Assembly: GCF_018139145.2 (NCBI RefSeq)
Contig: NC_059481.1
Span: forward strand, 14,992,368 to 15,056,367
DNA from: Gymnogyps californianus
Lineage: Eukaryota > Chordata > Aves > Accipitriformes > Cathartidae
DNA: 64,000 nucleotides
Reading direction: 5' to 3'
In this document: positions 53,001 through 64,000 of the stretch, piece by piece
How the letters are laid out: each line of letters begins with the position of its first letter
Numbering within the stretch: the stretch's first letter is position 1
Notes under the pieces: model-generated
What the model saw: only the letters and a program-made list of their open reading frames with translations
The model's database searches: none
What the model was told of the DNA's origin: nothing
Program-made: the position numbers and the translations under genes

Positions 53001-54582
53001 TTGATTTGGGGGATGATCCTCCAAGTATCATTCTTTAAAGGAACTATTATTATTGCATACTGGAAGAGAGCCCATTTTAGTGAACATGCCCCCTTAGCAG
53101 GGATTTATCTGCACTGCCACATTTTTTCATTAATCTTCATTTCAAATTCATTTTTCTCTCCTGCGTGGCCAAGAGGTTCACATTCCTGATCAGCACCGGG
53201 TGCTCCCCAGGATGACATCAAATACCCATGTCCCACAGCAGCAAAACTACCTGGCAGACCTCGAAAGGAGCAATGAGGCAGCCACGGGAAAGCAGCAGCC
53301 TACGCTCATCCTACTGTCGCTGCATGAAGCCGGCAGCCTCATCAGGCTCTTCACTTTGAGGACCAAGCAAATATTTAACAAGTTCCCCTTGCACTGTACC
53401 AGAGTTCATTATCCGGTCTCCTGAGCTCCTTCAGTCAGTAATATCCTCTAATTGATGTGATTTGGCACTTGGCCATAGAGTTAAATTGATTTGTAGACCA
53501 GCGGGAGACGGCAGATGCCCTTTACACTTGAGAAAAGTGGCATGTGGCTTTGTTTACTGCCTGCTGCGAAGGGATGCCACGGCAAGAGATGCCTTTTAGG
53601 AGTGCAGGAAGGGGATCTGCCTCCTCGATGTCCTCTTACCGCAGCCCCTGTTAGGCGACAAGGTGTGACTGCCACCAGTGAGCACCTGGGGACCGCTCCA
53701 GCCATGAAGTTCACCCTCCCTCCTTGACCCCAGGGAAGCTGGTGCACAGGGTGAGAGAAATGGGGAATTCCCTTCTCTAAAACCAGGGCAAGATGCATGA
53801 GGTATCTCCACGCTCTCTTTTGAGGGGTGCCCCAACACAGGCTCCCATCTCAGGGCTGGCATCGATCTTTCTTCTGGGGCACGGAGAGTTGCCTCTGCTT
53901 GTGTAAGGGCAGGAGGAGCAGGGACAACCCGCCTGCTCCCGGGGCAAGGGGAGGGCGGCAGCTGGAGGCTGCAGCCTGCTGGGGTTTATTTCCAGGAACT
54001 CGTCAGTGCTGTAACGTAAGGGTTGAACTCCAAAGCCTGCACAGATTTTCTTTCTAAGACGCAGGAGTTTAGTGCTGAGCCTTCTTGGTCATCTTTAGTC
54101 GTTTGTTGGCGGGTTGGTTCTTTTTGCACAGTACAATTTCTGTTTTCACTATTTTAAAAGGTTGTTAGTTTGTCTAGTACTTTTTTGTTTTGCTTTGCTG
54201 CTGCTTTCAGATGTATTGATTATCACATTTGCAAATTGCTTTGTTACAAATTAGTTTAGGGCATAGTCATGTAACTCTCTCTTACTCAGGATGGTCTACA
54301 AGTTTTTAGCATCCATAGGCAACTCGCCTTCAGGGTTTTACCTCCAGCTGTGAAAAAAAGAAGTCAGCATGCAATCTCAGCTGTTATCATCAACCTAGTA
54401 CTCTGAATATTTAAGTTGACTTGAAAGCCTCTTTTTATAATTATGAAAAAAATATTAATATAGTAGAAGAGCTAAGAATCTCGCTTTCCATTTCAATCAT
54501 CTTATTCTTATTCCGAGAATTTTAAGCTAGCATTGAAATCCTTTTCTTATCGCACCAGAGAGCCACAATCATCTTTAACATA

Positions 54583-54588
54583 TTTATT
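54583..54588 (-). terminator. Candidate FAH poly(A) signal AATAAA
   Basis: The plus strand reads TTTATT, which is AATAAA on the FAH strand, about 125 nt past the stop codon. It is the first canonical hexamer downstream. Cleavage would be expected about 10-30 nt further left. Confidence 0.55.
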
Positions 54589-54713
54589 GATATTTAAAAA
54601 TAATAAGATTCCAATCACTCATATAAAAATAATAAATCTGAGTAAAGCAGCATGACTGTTAGAGGTGGGGGTAGAGATCCTCCTCCTCCTTGGATGTCAC
54701 CTTACTCCAGTCA
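54589..54713 (-). other. FAH: FAH 3' untranslated region (putative)
   Basis: About 125 nt separate the FAH stop codon from the first minus-strand AATAAA. No long open frame continues here. A short 3'UTR is assumed from that signal, and a longer alternative end is possible. Confidence 0.55.
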
Positions 54714-54793
54714 TCACGGATCCGACAGGGCTGGAAGGATTTTTCCCGAGCATTGGCCGAACCCCACGCGGAAGCCGTTGCCCTGGCAGTAAC
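54714..54793 (-). CDS. FAH: FAH exon 14, terminal coding exon with stop codon
   Basis: After a CCCTAG acceptor the exon encodes (G)[17 protein letters not shown] and then ILPALSDP before a TGA at 54716-54714. The C-terminus aligns with human FAH without a gap, giving the same total length of 419 residues if exons 1-7 are also of standard length. The final residues differ from human, as usual for the tail. Confidence 0.95.
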
Positions 54794-57700
54794 CTAGGGC
54801 CAGAAAACAACAGACAGCTTGTTCTGTAAGGACAGCAGGATTTTACCAGGAATAAAAGTGAATAAAGGCATAAAGAGAACAAAAACGAGTGGAAACATTT
54901 CAGAAATGCAATGAGAGGTAAAAAAAAAAGAACACCTGGAAGAGTTCAAGTAACCCAGGAATATAAAAAAAGAAAAAAGAAGCACAAAATGTTAAACACA
55001 GCAGTATGCAAGTTCAGTGAGTTGATCAAAGAGCAAACAAGATGTGCAATATTTCTGTTTTCAAACCTAACCTGCAGCATCATCAATCTAACTGGCAAGC
55101 TGATTTGCTGCCTAGCCCAGCCTTGCAATTAATAAAGTAAATCTGGATTCTCTTCTGCAGCATTAGGACTGCTCTTGGGACAACGGGATGCTTATAGCCA
55201 GAAAGGTGATCATTAACCCCCTCAAATAGCAGGACCTACCCTTGCAGAATCTGTTTTGCTCGCTAAAATCAGGTAGTTTAGTTCCATGAGAAACTCAGCA
55301 TCTGACTCAAAATATTAATTTATCCTCTATTATATAAACAGGCATTGAAGGTCTGCTGACTGCTGCTGAAGTTATCAGCCTGTGACAACATCTTTAACTA
55401 CAGGACGATTCAATCTCTCCCTACTCCTGCGTGTTGGGAGAGATGACATTAGGATGGAGATGCCGCAGCACCTCTTGCTGCCACGGGCCAGCCGAGCCGC
55501 TCCAGAAACAGCATCCATTAGCAAAGCTGCAGATGAAGGAGAGGAGGGGACACAGCCAGGGGCTTCTGGCCCATCTGGGAAGACTATTCTGGGAAGAAAC
55601 AGCTGAGGAGAACTGCTGTAGCTGATCAAAGGAAGGACACAAGTGACATATGCTGTATTTTAAGGACTGATTTCATAGTTAGAGATGGATTTTCCTAAAA
55701 TAATGGAATACATCATCTTCCCTGCATGTGATAAAAACCAGCTGCCTTCAAGAAACCAAGAGGGAGCTAAAAAGAACAGACCTTAACCCTAATTCCCACC
55801 CTTAGCACGGATCAGTGGAAACCTCCTCCGAGGAAGAGGTGGGTGGGCTCAGGCTGCAGGGCAGCCAAAGTTATTGCGGCACGAGGACAGGCCCTGCCAG
55901 CTCTAACCCACAGCGCAGCTCTCACAGCCAGGCTGAAATAAAGTTTTTCCAAGGACAGCAGTGTCTCTAAGTGCTTGCGTAACAGCCTGCCCACAGACAC
56001 CATCCCAGTACCTGCCGGGTAATCCTCATTCGTAAGCAATACTTGAGTAAGACACTTGCTTTAAGGCTCAGCTCAGTTTCCATTTGTCTCATTAGGCTTC
56101 ATTGCCAGCTTTCCTTTGAGTGCCGGCTTATTATTTCAGTCCAGTTTAGTTATCTCCGCTGTCAGCTACGATTTAGAGCAGTACCAAGGAGCCGCACATT
56201 TAACAAAGCAAGCTCTGTGCTGCCAGCAGCATCGGCCTGAGCAGAGTGCCAAGGAGCTACAGAGAGATTTTTGCAGCCGGCTGCAGCACACCACCAGCAA
56301 ACCTTTCCTTGCAATGCTCCCTCCCCAAGACGCACTTCTTGGGGAAAATATATTCTTCTCATTTTATGTGTTAGGGCTCTGAAATAGCTCCCACAAGGGG
56401 AGCACAAAGTTGACATAGGAGACTAGAAATTATGGGTTGGGCACTTGGCAAGAGCTAATGGCACTGCCTTGGGGGAGGATGCAATAGCACCAGCCCTGCC
56501 TCAAGGGTGCCTTAAGGTACTGGACCTGCCATACATCACTAAATAGGAGCAGATCCCAAACTGTCCCAGCAGACAGCTCCGGCAGCACCTGGCTCTCGCG
56601 AATGGCAATGCCCTGATCACTACAATCACAAACTGTCGCTAGTTTAAAATAGCACAGCAGACGGATTAACGTGAGACTGTCCCACTGGGGCAATGGTGCC
56701 TTCATCCAGGTTAACAACAATGCCATCGTGCCATCTTTAAAGATTAAAGACATTCAGGATTTAAAGTATTTATTTAAGTAACACAGCTTGTTCTGGGCAT
56801 GAAGAACATGGGTCATGGTCTAGTCCCATCTGATCCTCAGCTGGCCACCTCGTGCCAGCAGCTCCCAAACTGCAGGGTGCTCATTGCCAATAAGGATGTC
56901 AGCATGTAACTCCAAAGGGACGTTCATGATACCTAACTGTACCCTATTTAGGGCTCCCGGCATAGTTACTGGAGGGAGATCTGCAACTCTGGAGGGCAAT
57001 GTGGTACTCTGAATTGCTGGAAGAGTGTGTCTCTGCACTGAACGTATAGGGAGCCTATGCAGAGCCCTGTCAGGTGCCTACACGTTGGAGCATGAGTAGT
57101 CGCTGGGTTGTCGGCAGGCTGAAGGATGTCAGAGGTATTGGGGACTCCTCGGTTTCATCATCTACGGCTTCCTCCAGTATATCTCAATCTCCAGTTGTCT
57201 CAGCATCTTCCTCTGCAAAACTGGCAGCACCTCACAGAAACATGATTTTCAAAGCCATTGCATAGGCTGCCAGACAGGAAGCACTGGGGCTCTGGCTGCA
57301 GCACTACCAAACCGCTTATATAGCCATCACTGGGAGACTAGAATACATCTTTTTTTTTTTTTTTTCATCACAGAAAAGTTTTTGGTTTTTGTTAAAAAGC
57401 TTTCTGAAAAAATGAGAAATTTTAGACTATTTTGGCAAAAATCCTAAAAGTTCTGGTTGGATTAAGCAGGCACAGGTATGTGAACACATACTAGCATCAC
57501 ACCGTCATGCCCTTCAGGTTGCTGCGTAGGCATTAGTCACTCACATTTTCTCTGCCCTAAGTCACATTTGTAAGTGTTTTCTCATTGCTTGCACCATTTT
57601 TTTCTCTGTGCAGACTCCTTCTGATCACATCAGCATGATGGAGTTGCTTAGAGCCAGGTGTGGCACTGGCTGGGTCTTATCTGATGATGCACAACATCCC

Positions 57701-60700
57701 ACAAGATATTCTCTAAAAATTCAGTAGGCAACATCGCAAAGACATATGCAGGCTTGAATGAAAAGTTTCTCATGGCTGTTCTTGCCAAATATTTGCCACC
57801 TCAAAGCCATAAAGGGGTTGACAAGATGAGAGGAAAGGAAAAAATATATTTGTTTTGCACTAGCCTTTGGATTAAAAAGAATGAGGAGTGGGATTTAGAT
57901 CACAAAACATCATGCTAGATTTTAATTCATAAAATCCTTAGTTGTATCAAGATGAAAATTAAAACCATGGCCCAGCATGAAACAGCTCTCAAGCACAGCC
58001 CTTTTCAGAGGGGAGCTGCTCAGCTGTTCTAGCAGGCTTCATGCTGTTTCCCACATATTTGATCTGCAACACACTTCACTGAATATGCCTCTCTTATAAA
58101 TGAAATATTATTTGCAAAATAACTTTTTTCAGCATTTGCCAGGCTCTGCTCCACGTGCAAACTTGGACTGTGGTGGCCACAATACATCAACTGCTTCTAG
58201 TCCCAGGATATTTTCGCCCATAAAGGCAAACCTTCCTCCGTCGTCCCCTTAGCACTCACGCACAGGCATAGCAAGATCATTAAGTACTTAGCAAAGCAAA
58301 TAATCTAATCCAGAAAGCATTTATTGCAGGGAAATTTCTATCCACCTGCTTTTGCCTCCTGACAGGTAGGAGGGAAACAACTGTGCTTGCGTGGCAGTAT
58401 GTACAGAACAGCCCATCTCCCTGCCAGGCGCTTACACTACTGGGATCAATCTATGGAAACACGTCCTTGGTGCAGTGTAAGAGCATTTGTTCAGCCATTA
58501 CCTGTCAAAATGATTTCATCTCCGTCCTGCAGGAATTTACGAGACTGTCCACTGCCAAGAGGGATTTCTTTTGTTCCGTTCCAGGACAGCTCCAGCATGG
58601 AGCCGAAGCTCTCCAGCTCCTGCAGCAAGAGTTCATAAACAAATAAACAAATTTTTAGTATCTGTCCTGCTGTTAAGCTACTAGCTGCTGGAAGTAGACA
58701 CACAAGTACATTAGCTCTATAGGACAGAGTTTTGCTGTTGATTTAATTCATTGATACATTGGCTTTCCTGCCTTTGCATTTTAATTGCTTGCTCACTATA
58801 AGCAGTCATGCTTACAGCCGTTATCTGGTGTGTTTAACATAGTGCCAAACCCTGTAAAAGTAGTTTGGGTCTGCTACAGCAAGAATGGAAACAAATCGAG
58901 GGCACTTCTACAAATCCAGTGCTTTTATGTAGTCACGTTTCGGATTTTTATTTACATTTTGTTCTTCAGAAGAGCAAAGCTGGCGAAAGTTTGTAAGTCT
59001 TTCTTGTCAATCTGCAGTACAATAGCTTGAAGGAAGCAAAAAGCACTTCAGAAATGCTCAAAATGGAAGTATAGGTATCCCAACTTGGAAACAACTTACC
59101 TGAGGCTGTCTTTCAGATAGCATGAACAGGATTTATATTTGATGTTTCAGAAAGTGCAAGTTACCCACATATTGCAACAACTGTCCATGTGGCAGTTCAA
59201 GGGGAATAATAGCTTGTGAAGTTAGCTCCAAATATGTAGTATTAGAGAAACTAAAAGTTATACCTGTGCACTTTTTACATTCTTCTCAGAAATAAAAAAG
59301 CTGCATTTCGTAGAGCATAAATGGGCCATGTGGATGCTTGTGCACAGAAATTAATTAGCATCTGTAGTAAAATAGTTCTTAGGGAAAGGAGCACAGGAGA
59401 GATTAAAAACCAAAAACCAATAACAACAAAAAACCCACCACTTCTCAGTGTGATTTTGGGGCTACCAAAGCATCAGCCCAAAGTGCCTAGGAAAGAGCTG
59501 CAGATATTTTCATGGCTGCTCAAATCAGATAGGGCTTAGACCCAAAGCCCTGCTCAGTCGGTTTTGGATTGCTGACCAGTTCTCAGTGACTGTCGTTATT
59601 TAAACACTTACGGGTCCACTGATTGTGCCGGAGGCCAGGAGATCTCCAGGTCTGAGGTTGCACCCATTGATCGAATGATGAGCCAGCTGCTGTTTCATGG
59701 TCCAGTACATGTGCTGGAGGAAGGAGGAAGAGGAGGCTAAAGCCATGTAGGACAAACCTCTCTGGCGTGCCATTAGGCTATGCAGGATGTATTGCGTTCT
59801 CGAGATGATGCTGGTAAGACTGTCCCTAAAGAAAGGTTTCCTTATTTAATCAGGAACCTTCAGCAGCCTAAAAGCAACCTCTACAGTTACTTAGTGCTGC
59901 GTTCTCAGTAGTTACTGTGGCCTGGCTGACTGCTTTCTAAATGATGACCAGGAGCTGCTATGTGCATATAAAACACATACTTTAACATGCAATTCAGTCC
60001 CTTAAAATTTCTCTTCTTTCAGCTGGATGTCATTTCTCCTCTTCTTCTTCCTCTTTAAGGTCAGCACTGCTGACCCAGGATCCATGATTAAAAGTCCAGC
60101 ATTTTAATGGCTTTATAGAAAAATCTCCTTATTACTGATTTGCTGACTACTGATTTACTGATTAAGGTAATTACTATGCAAAGAACCAAATGTGAATGTA
60201 AAATTGATTGAGAAATTCTGCAGCTGGTACATACACCTCCTGGCTTCAGTCAGCCTGCAGAGGCAGAGCCACCACGCTGCCCGCAGAGGGGCCGGGGCAG
60301 ACCCGGGCTCGGAGCAGCGTTGCAGCAGCGAGCCTGCATCTAAATTACCAGCTGCGACTGCAAAGCTGTATTGCACCTTGGCACGGCAAGAGGCAATTCC
60401 CTTTGCCTGCGAGTCCACCGCTCTCACCACTCCCTGCCAAATGAGCACCTAACTTACGATGCGCTGAGCACCCTAAACCGAGCAGCGGAAAGAGCTGCCC
60501 CCTTCTTCAGTGCTCGAGCATTCAGGCGTTTCCATCTCAGTAGGGGTGAACTATCACCACCCTCCACTCTTTTCCCTCTGTCCCCTACGCACACACGCAC
60601 CAGGTCCGATCTTCAGCTAATGCAAAAAACAGTGTTTGAAATTGCCTAAGGCTGGAGCTGATGGCATCAGCAAGATTTCAAACAAATAACAGATAGTGGA

Positions 60701-63134
60701 GTCTTACCTTGAAATTGGATCTGCATATAGTAGTTGGCATGCTCATTCCTTCTCCTGCAGAAAATAAAAAATAAGAAATAGGGAAGCAATTTGTTTGTGT
60801 TGGATGAAAGATGTTGGAGTCTTTTGATTTTACACATGGATGGAGACTTCTTTTATCATTGTAATCCCTAGCAAGAAACAAGTAATAACATTTTCTATTG
60901 ATATGAAGGCCAGCATTTCACAGAAAACAGGCATGTGGATGGCACCAGTGTAGCATCAAGCTGCCCATTTCCTACTCTCTGCTCTACTACAGGAGCAACA
61001 CCTGGACCTACCGGTCAGCAGGGCTGTGAGCTGGGGGTCTGAGGTGGGTTAACATCTGAATCCCACATACATCTGCTCTTTCCATGCCCTGCTTACCCCT
61101 GCCCGTGCAGGCAGACCCCACAGGGACCCTCCTCATTGTAAGGTGAACATCTGGGAGGCATTCCCTCCTTGACACATTGCTGCACGGCCAACAGGGAGCA
61201 TGAAGAGCTTTGCCTCTTTCTCGGACAGAGGCAATCTGGGCAAAGATGGAAAAGGAGGACTGCAGAGCCAAGAGCAAATTGTCTGAAATACGTGGCGGTT
61301 CTGCATTCCTCGATTGGCAATTTCAGCTTTACACCCACTCAGCATTGCCGTACCTTTAATAGCAACAAAGAGCTTGATGTCAAAAGTGTAGGGTTCTTTA
61401 TCCTGAAGGTAGGGCAGTGGCTTGGGATCCTAAAAGCATATAAAAAGCATCACAGTCTAAACAAACAGAAAGGAAAAATTCCACGAGCCATCCCAGTAAC
61501 TTTTTGTTTAACCACCCTGTGCTGCACACCCCATTTACTTCCCGTTGTTACTGCTCATGTTATTGCTTTGCTTGCTCTTATGCACACACTTTTAAAGATC
61601 TTTCTGAACAGATGTGATATCCATATAATCCAATTCCTTCTTCTGCATGTGGGCTCCAAAAGCCCTCTCCGTCATTACGGCGTGGATGTTAATCCACAAC
61701 AAATACAGTGCTAGCACACCTTTGCTCTGTGCCTGCACAGAGAAGATGGTGAGTTCTCTGCAAGACTCTTTATTATCTTTTTCAGTTTTAACTAAATGTC
61801 TACATAATGCAGACAACTGGAAATGCTTGAACAAAGTGTTTTGGCTTGAGTCCACTCTCTCTCCACTGCTTGCTGGATGCTAAGTGCTACCAAACACTAA
61901 CAAGACGCTCTCTGATCAGTTTATTTTCCAGGTGTTTTAAAGGAGGTGATTTTTCTGCCCTGCTCAAGCAGGCAGGATGACAGCTGAGGGCACCATGTGC
62001 CAGCGCCAGTGCCATCAATGAGCATTTGAACTCAGAGGGCCCAGGGTGCCTTCATATGTTTGGAAGCAGGGTCACACTTGTAAACTCTATGAAGAAAGTG
62101 CTTGGCACTGATACAGCTCAGTGATTTCTACCGATGGGATCCACCAGTTCTGATGAGATTTTTCTAGCACTGCTTTTCCTTTATTTCAACTCTTTCTCTT
62201 GCTAACCTGGACAGGATTTGGCAACACGAATGGCATGAGAGCCTCCATGGTAACAACCCAAGGAGAGATGGTTGTGCCAAAGCTCTTGCTCAGGAACGGA
62301 CCCAGAGGAACGTATTCCCATTTCTGGATGTCACGGGCTAGAAAGAGTAAATTCAAAGCAAAGCTGTTAACCATATCCTAGGAGTTGTGCAGCCATCACA
62401 TCTGTGAAAGAATAACACGGATTGGAAATATTATCACCACCCTTTTCTAGCCATTGTGCCCAAATCCTGATTTAAATCCATCCCTTTCAGACCCTCAAAC
62501 CAATTTTCTTAGACCAGCTAGATTAGGAAGAAAAGTCAGCAATAGTTAAAACAAGTCAGGCCATCCCCATATAACCAGTATTTTTATCCCCATTTTAGTT
62601 AATGCTTTTACATCCAGCTAATGGTCCGTGCCAGTCATAGGGCCAATTTCAACTAGTTAAATCTATGCAGAGACTGAGGGATTTGTGATTGCCAAATCCT
62701 TTTCCTACTCCTGACATTGAAATCAATCCTCTGTTGGAATCACCATCCTTAGGGCTGCTCCATCCCTGCCCAGAAGAAACTAGACTGATATTAGCTCTTT
62801 CATAAGTAAATAAATCTTCATTAGGCAGCAATTTCTGGTTCTACTGATTGATCGAAGATGGATTGAGATAGAGCCTGAGAAATGCAGACAGCAATTCATT
62901 TTCATCCCTTTCAACCGTACCCACTGGTTTCAATGACCACTATTCTGCTATTAAAATATATAATTTATCCCTATCTAAGGTTTCCCGTGACACTGTAACC
63001 CCCTCTCCAGGCAGACTCCCGCAGCACCCGTTACCGCTCCAGTCGTTCATAAGGACCATCCCAAAGATGTGCTCCTGGGCTCTGCTGATAGGAATTGGCT
63101 CCCCATACTTGTTTCCAGGACCTACAAAGAACGC
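54714..63134 (-). CDS. FAH: Fumarylacetoacetase (FAH), exons 8-14 of the gene, 3' half only
   Basis: FAH hydrolyses 4-fumarylacetoacetate to fumarate and acetoacetate, the last step of tyrosine catabolism; it is a cytosolic metal-dependent homodimer. Seven minus-strand exons are seen: 63134-63035, 62337-62207, 61429-61354, 60754-60708, 59713-59612, 58619-58502 and 54793-54714. Their lengths (100, 131, 76, 47, 102, 118 nt and 80 nt to the stop) equal those I recall for human exons 8-14. Every intron is GT-AG, and the joined frame is open for 217 codons, matching human residues 203-419. In human numbering the metal ligand Asp233, active-site Arg237, Gln240, Lys253 and Thr350, and the catalytic-dyad residue Glu364 are all present. 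The N-terminal SH3-like domain, His133, and metal ligands Asp126, Glu199 and Glu201 belong to exons 1-7, outside the window. No frameshift or premature stop is seen, so the gene looks functional. Confidence 0.97.
56430..57040 (-). pseudogene. Possible eroded transposon- or retroelement-derived coding fragment in FAH intron 13
   Basis: Two minus-strand open frames (57,038-56,820 and 56,753-56,430) lie in the same orientation with a short gap. The first ends in a hydrophobic strand [12 protein letters not shown] that loosely recalls the second half of a Ty3/Gypsy-type aspartic protease, in which an I/L-L-G-x-D pattern is common. The second frame reads [16 protein letters not shown] in an alternative frame. 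No DSGA-type active-site motif, reverse transcriptase or LTR is seen, so the assignment is weak and the match could be chance. Confidence 0.15.
57350..57365. repeat. Poly-T tract (T16)
   Basis: Sixteen consecutive T residues inside FAH intron 13. No adjacent retrotransposon body is recognised. Confidence 0.9.
58502..58619 (-). CDS. FAH: FAH exon 13
   Basis: This 118-nt exon follows a CTGCAG acceptor and ends ACAG/GTAATG. It encodes [17 protein letters not shown] and, later, [14 protein letters not shown] (the last Gly codon is completed by exon 14). Glu364 of the His-Glu catalytic dyad sits in SMLELSW and is intact. Confidence 0.97.
58620..59611 (-). other. FAH: FAH intron 12
   Basis: This is a 992-nt AT-rich GT-AG intron. 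A short A/C-rich tract lies near 59,405-59,440. Nothing else is recognised. Confidence 0.9.
59612..59713 (-). CDS. FAH: FAH exon 12
   Basis: This 102-nt exon is in phase 0 at both ends (34 codons), with a CTCCAG acceptor and a CCC/GTAAGT donor. It encodes [18 protein letters not shown] and then [16 protein letters not shown], including active-site Thr350. The first residue (321) is His where I recall Tyr in human. Confidence 0.97.
59714..60707 (-). other. FAH: FAH intron 11, with a CpG-richer patch
   Basis: This 994-nt GT-AG intron contains a locally GC- and CpG-rich segment at about 60,260-60,490, unlike the AT-rich flanks. It could be a small regulatory element or just a GC-rich intron patch; I see no exon in it. 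Confidence 0.85.
60708..60754 (-). CDS. FAH: FAH exon 11 (47-nt microexon-sized exon)
   Basis: This exon encodes [16 protein letters not shown] between a CTGCAG acceptor and an AAG/GTAAGA donor. At 47 nt it is the shortest exon in the window and easy for a gene predictor to miss. The length matches human exon 11, and the codon split G/GA is kept. Confidence 0.96.
60755..61353 (-). other. FAH: FAH intron 10
   Basis: This is a 599-nt GT-AG intron. Nothing further is recognised in it. Confidence 0.9.
61354..61429 (-). CDS. FAH: FAH exon 10
   Basis: This 76-nt exon has a TTTTAG acceptor and an AAAG/GTACGG donor. It encodes [18 protein letters not shown] followed by KLFVAIK and ends on the first base of a split Gly codon. 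The opposite strand carries a 181-codon open frame across it that I regard as a shadow. Confidence 0.96.
61430..62206 (-). other. FAH: FAH intron 9
   Basis: This is a 777-nt GT-AG intron. Nothing further is recognised in it. Confidence 0.9.
62207..62337 (-). CDS. FAH: FAH exon 9
   Basis: This 131-nt exon lies between a TTTCTAG acceptor and a CCAG/GTTAGC donor. It encodes [15 protein letters not shown] followed by [12 protein letters not shown], supplying Arg237, Gln240, Lys253 and Thr257 of the active site. Position 252 is Ser where I recall Gly in human, a conservative change beside Lys253. Exon 8 plus exon 9 restores the split Ala codon. Confidence 0.97.
62338..63034 (-). other. FAH: FAH intron 8
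   Basis: This is a 697-nt GT-AG intron. No repeat, RNA gene or second exon is visible in it. Confidence 0.9.
63035..63134 (-). CDS. FAH: FAH exon 8
   Basis: This 100-nt exon is preceded by a TTTCAG acceptor and followed by a GTAACG donor. It starts in phase 0 and ends with the first base of a split Ala codon (residue 236). It encodes the core strand [16 protein letters not shown] and then [10 protein letters not shown], which carries metal-binding Asp233. It is the most upstream FAH exon in the window. Confidence 0.97.
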
Positions 63135-64000
63135 CTGAAATTGAAAAGCAAAATGTTGATTAAGGAAGTTTTTGAAGCTAAAATCTTTACTGCACACAGG
63201 GTTACACGCACAAGCAGCAGAGGCTGGACAGGATGGGATTTTGCATCATTTCCCGTACACAATTAGAGAAAACCCATGGCCTACTCCCTCTTTCTTCCCC
63301 TCCATCAAGCTGGCAGGCTTGAAATACTTAAGAGCACTGTGTTGCTAAGAGACAGTCATTAAACAAGGGCATGACGTCGTCAAAACGCAGGAGGAAAAAT
63401 GGTCCCTCCTAATTACAATCTGGATGCAGAACAGGTTTGCCCACTGAAGTGACTCCGTTTGCTGCAGACAGTGAACAGGAAAGAGTTTAAAGCCATCCAA
63501 GGAGATGCTGAACGTGGCTGGAGCCTGTCATGACAGTGGGGAAGAGGAGGCAGGTGGAGAAATGTGCCCACGAAGTAAAACAGGTCATGAACTGGGTGCC
63601 TGCACTTGCTCCCTTAGGAAATGTACAGCCTGAGCACGTGGCAGAGAATTCTACAGGGAATCTCAGTTGTCTCTTTCTGCCAACAATATGGAAGTTTTTT
63701 TCTTCCAAAGCCTTCATCAGTCTAAATCCGCTCTCATAGCAGCCAGCGATAAAACTCAGGGTGCAAAGCAGAGATATGGCAGCACTTCGTGTACCCCACT
63801 TTATGGGACTGCCTCCCACTTTAATAGCATTGATCTGCAAAGCATACAGCATTAAAGGCTTTCAGTTCATTTTTAGTACCGTTTCCCTTCATATTAGACT
63901 TCTTCCACTTTTTTTTTTAAAGGGGAGAGATGAGGAATAAATCATACAAAAAATTATATAAATCATATAAATCATAATGAACAATCCTATAAAACTCTCC
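63135..64000 (-). other. FAH: FAH intron 7, partial (runs off the right edge)
   Basis: I looked for exon 7 (53 nt in human, ending just before Ala203) and saw no match next to a plausible splice pair. Long open frames here carry no recognisable domain. The sequence ends AT-rich, with an imperfect repeat of AAATCATA-like units at about 63,940-63,980. Confidence 0.7.

Larger units (their letters stand above)
46221..54582. other. Intergenic DNA between the converging CTXND1 and FAH genes
   Basis: No gene is recognised. The segments at 49,380-49,700, 51,400-52,450 and 53,500-53,960 are GC-rich and carry long open frames on both strands (up to 188 codons). Those frames have no domains and overlap each other, so composition explains them. 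Confidence 0.5.
54794..58501 (-). other. FAH: FAH intron 13, the longest in the window
   Basis: This 3,708-nt intron holds a T16 tract at 57,350-57,365 and a minus-strand stretch at about 56,430-57,040 with protein-like open frames (described separately). The rest shows no recognised feature. Confidence 0.85.

Noticed and set aside
56430..57260. Harbinger-type transposase
   Set aside because: I tested the minus-strand frames for the conserved DGT/DHRG-type blocks and did not find them in order.
61169..61714. 181-codon plus-strand open frame
   Set aside because: It runs antisense across FAH exon 10 and its flanking introns; a shadow frame without any recognisable domain.
63135..64000. FAH exon 7
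   Set aside because: Expected upstream of exon 8, but no match to its 53-nt coding sequence with flanking splice sites was seen; it is probably beyond the right edge.

Overview
The window is nuclear DNA from a vertebrate, most likely a bird. It has GT-AG introns, long AT-rich intergenic tracts, an old CR1-type LINE and other eroded interspersed repeats, and two genes known from the amniote FAH-CTXND1-ARNT2 neighbourhood (human 15q25). Repeat density is low and introns are short, as is usual in birds. The species cannot be fixed from the sequence, and a crocodilian or turtle is the main alternative.

From 1 to about 43,640 I find no protein-coding exon. This stretch holds two CpG-dense patches that could be promoters (about 560-740 and 9,780-10,240), LINE and SINE relics (clearest: a minus-strand CR1 remnant at about 31.44-31.99 kb), simple A/T or A/C tracts, and otherwise unremarkable AT-rich sequence.

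At 43,697-43,876 on the plus strand lies a complete 59-codon single-exon reading frame that I recognise as CTXND1, a small single-pass membrane protein of the cortexin type. A 3' splice site at 43,641-43,642 implies at least one upstream 5'UTR exon. About 10.8 kb of intergenic DNA follows, with a MIR-like SINE, a small CpG cluster and a GC-rich stretch.

From 63,134 down to 54,714 on the minus strand lie the last seven coding exons (8-14) of FAH, fumarylacetoacetase, the final enzyme of tyrosine breakdown. All seven exons have the same lengths I recall for human FAH, keep the reading frame, and total 654 nt (217 codons plus stop). Exons 1-7 must lie beyond the right edge. CTXND1 and FAH face each other tail to tail. 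They are not functionally linked; the pairing is conserved synteny. ARNT2 would be expected beyond the left edge.

I see no bacterial-style operon, CRISPR array, intact mobile element or novel system. The most useful leads are the tiny CTXND1 gene, its unplaced upstream exon(s), and a skew switch plus CpG patch near 10.1 kb that could mark a promoter.
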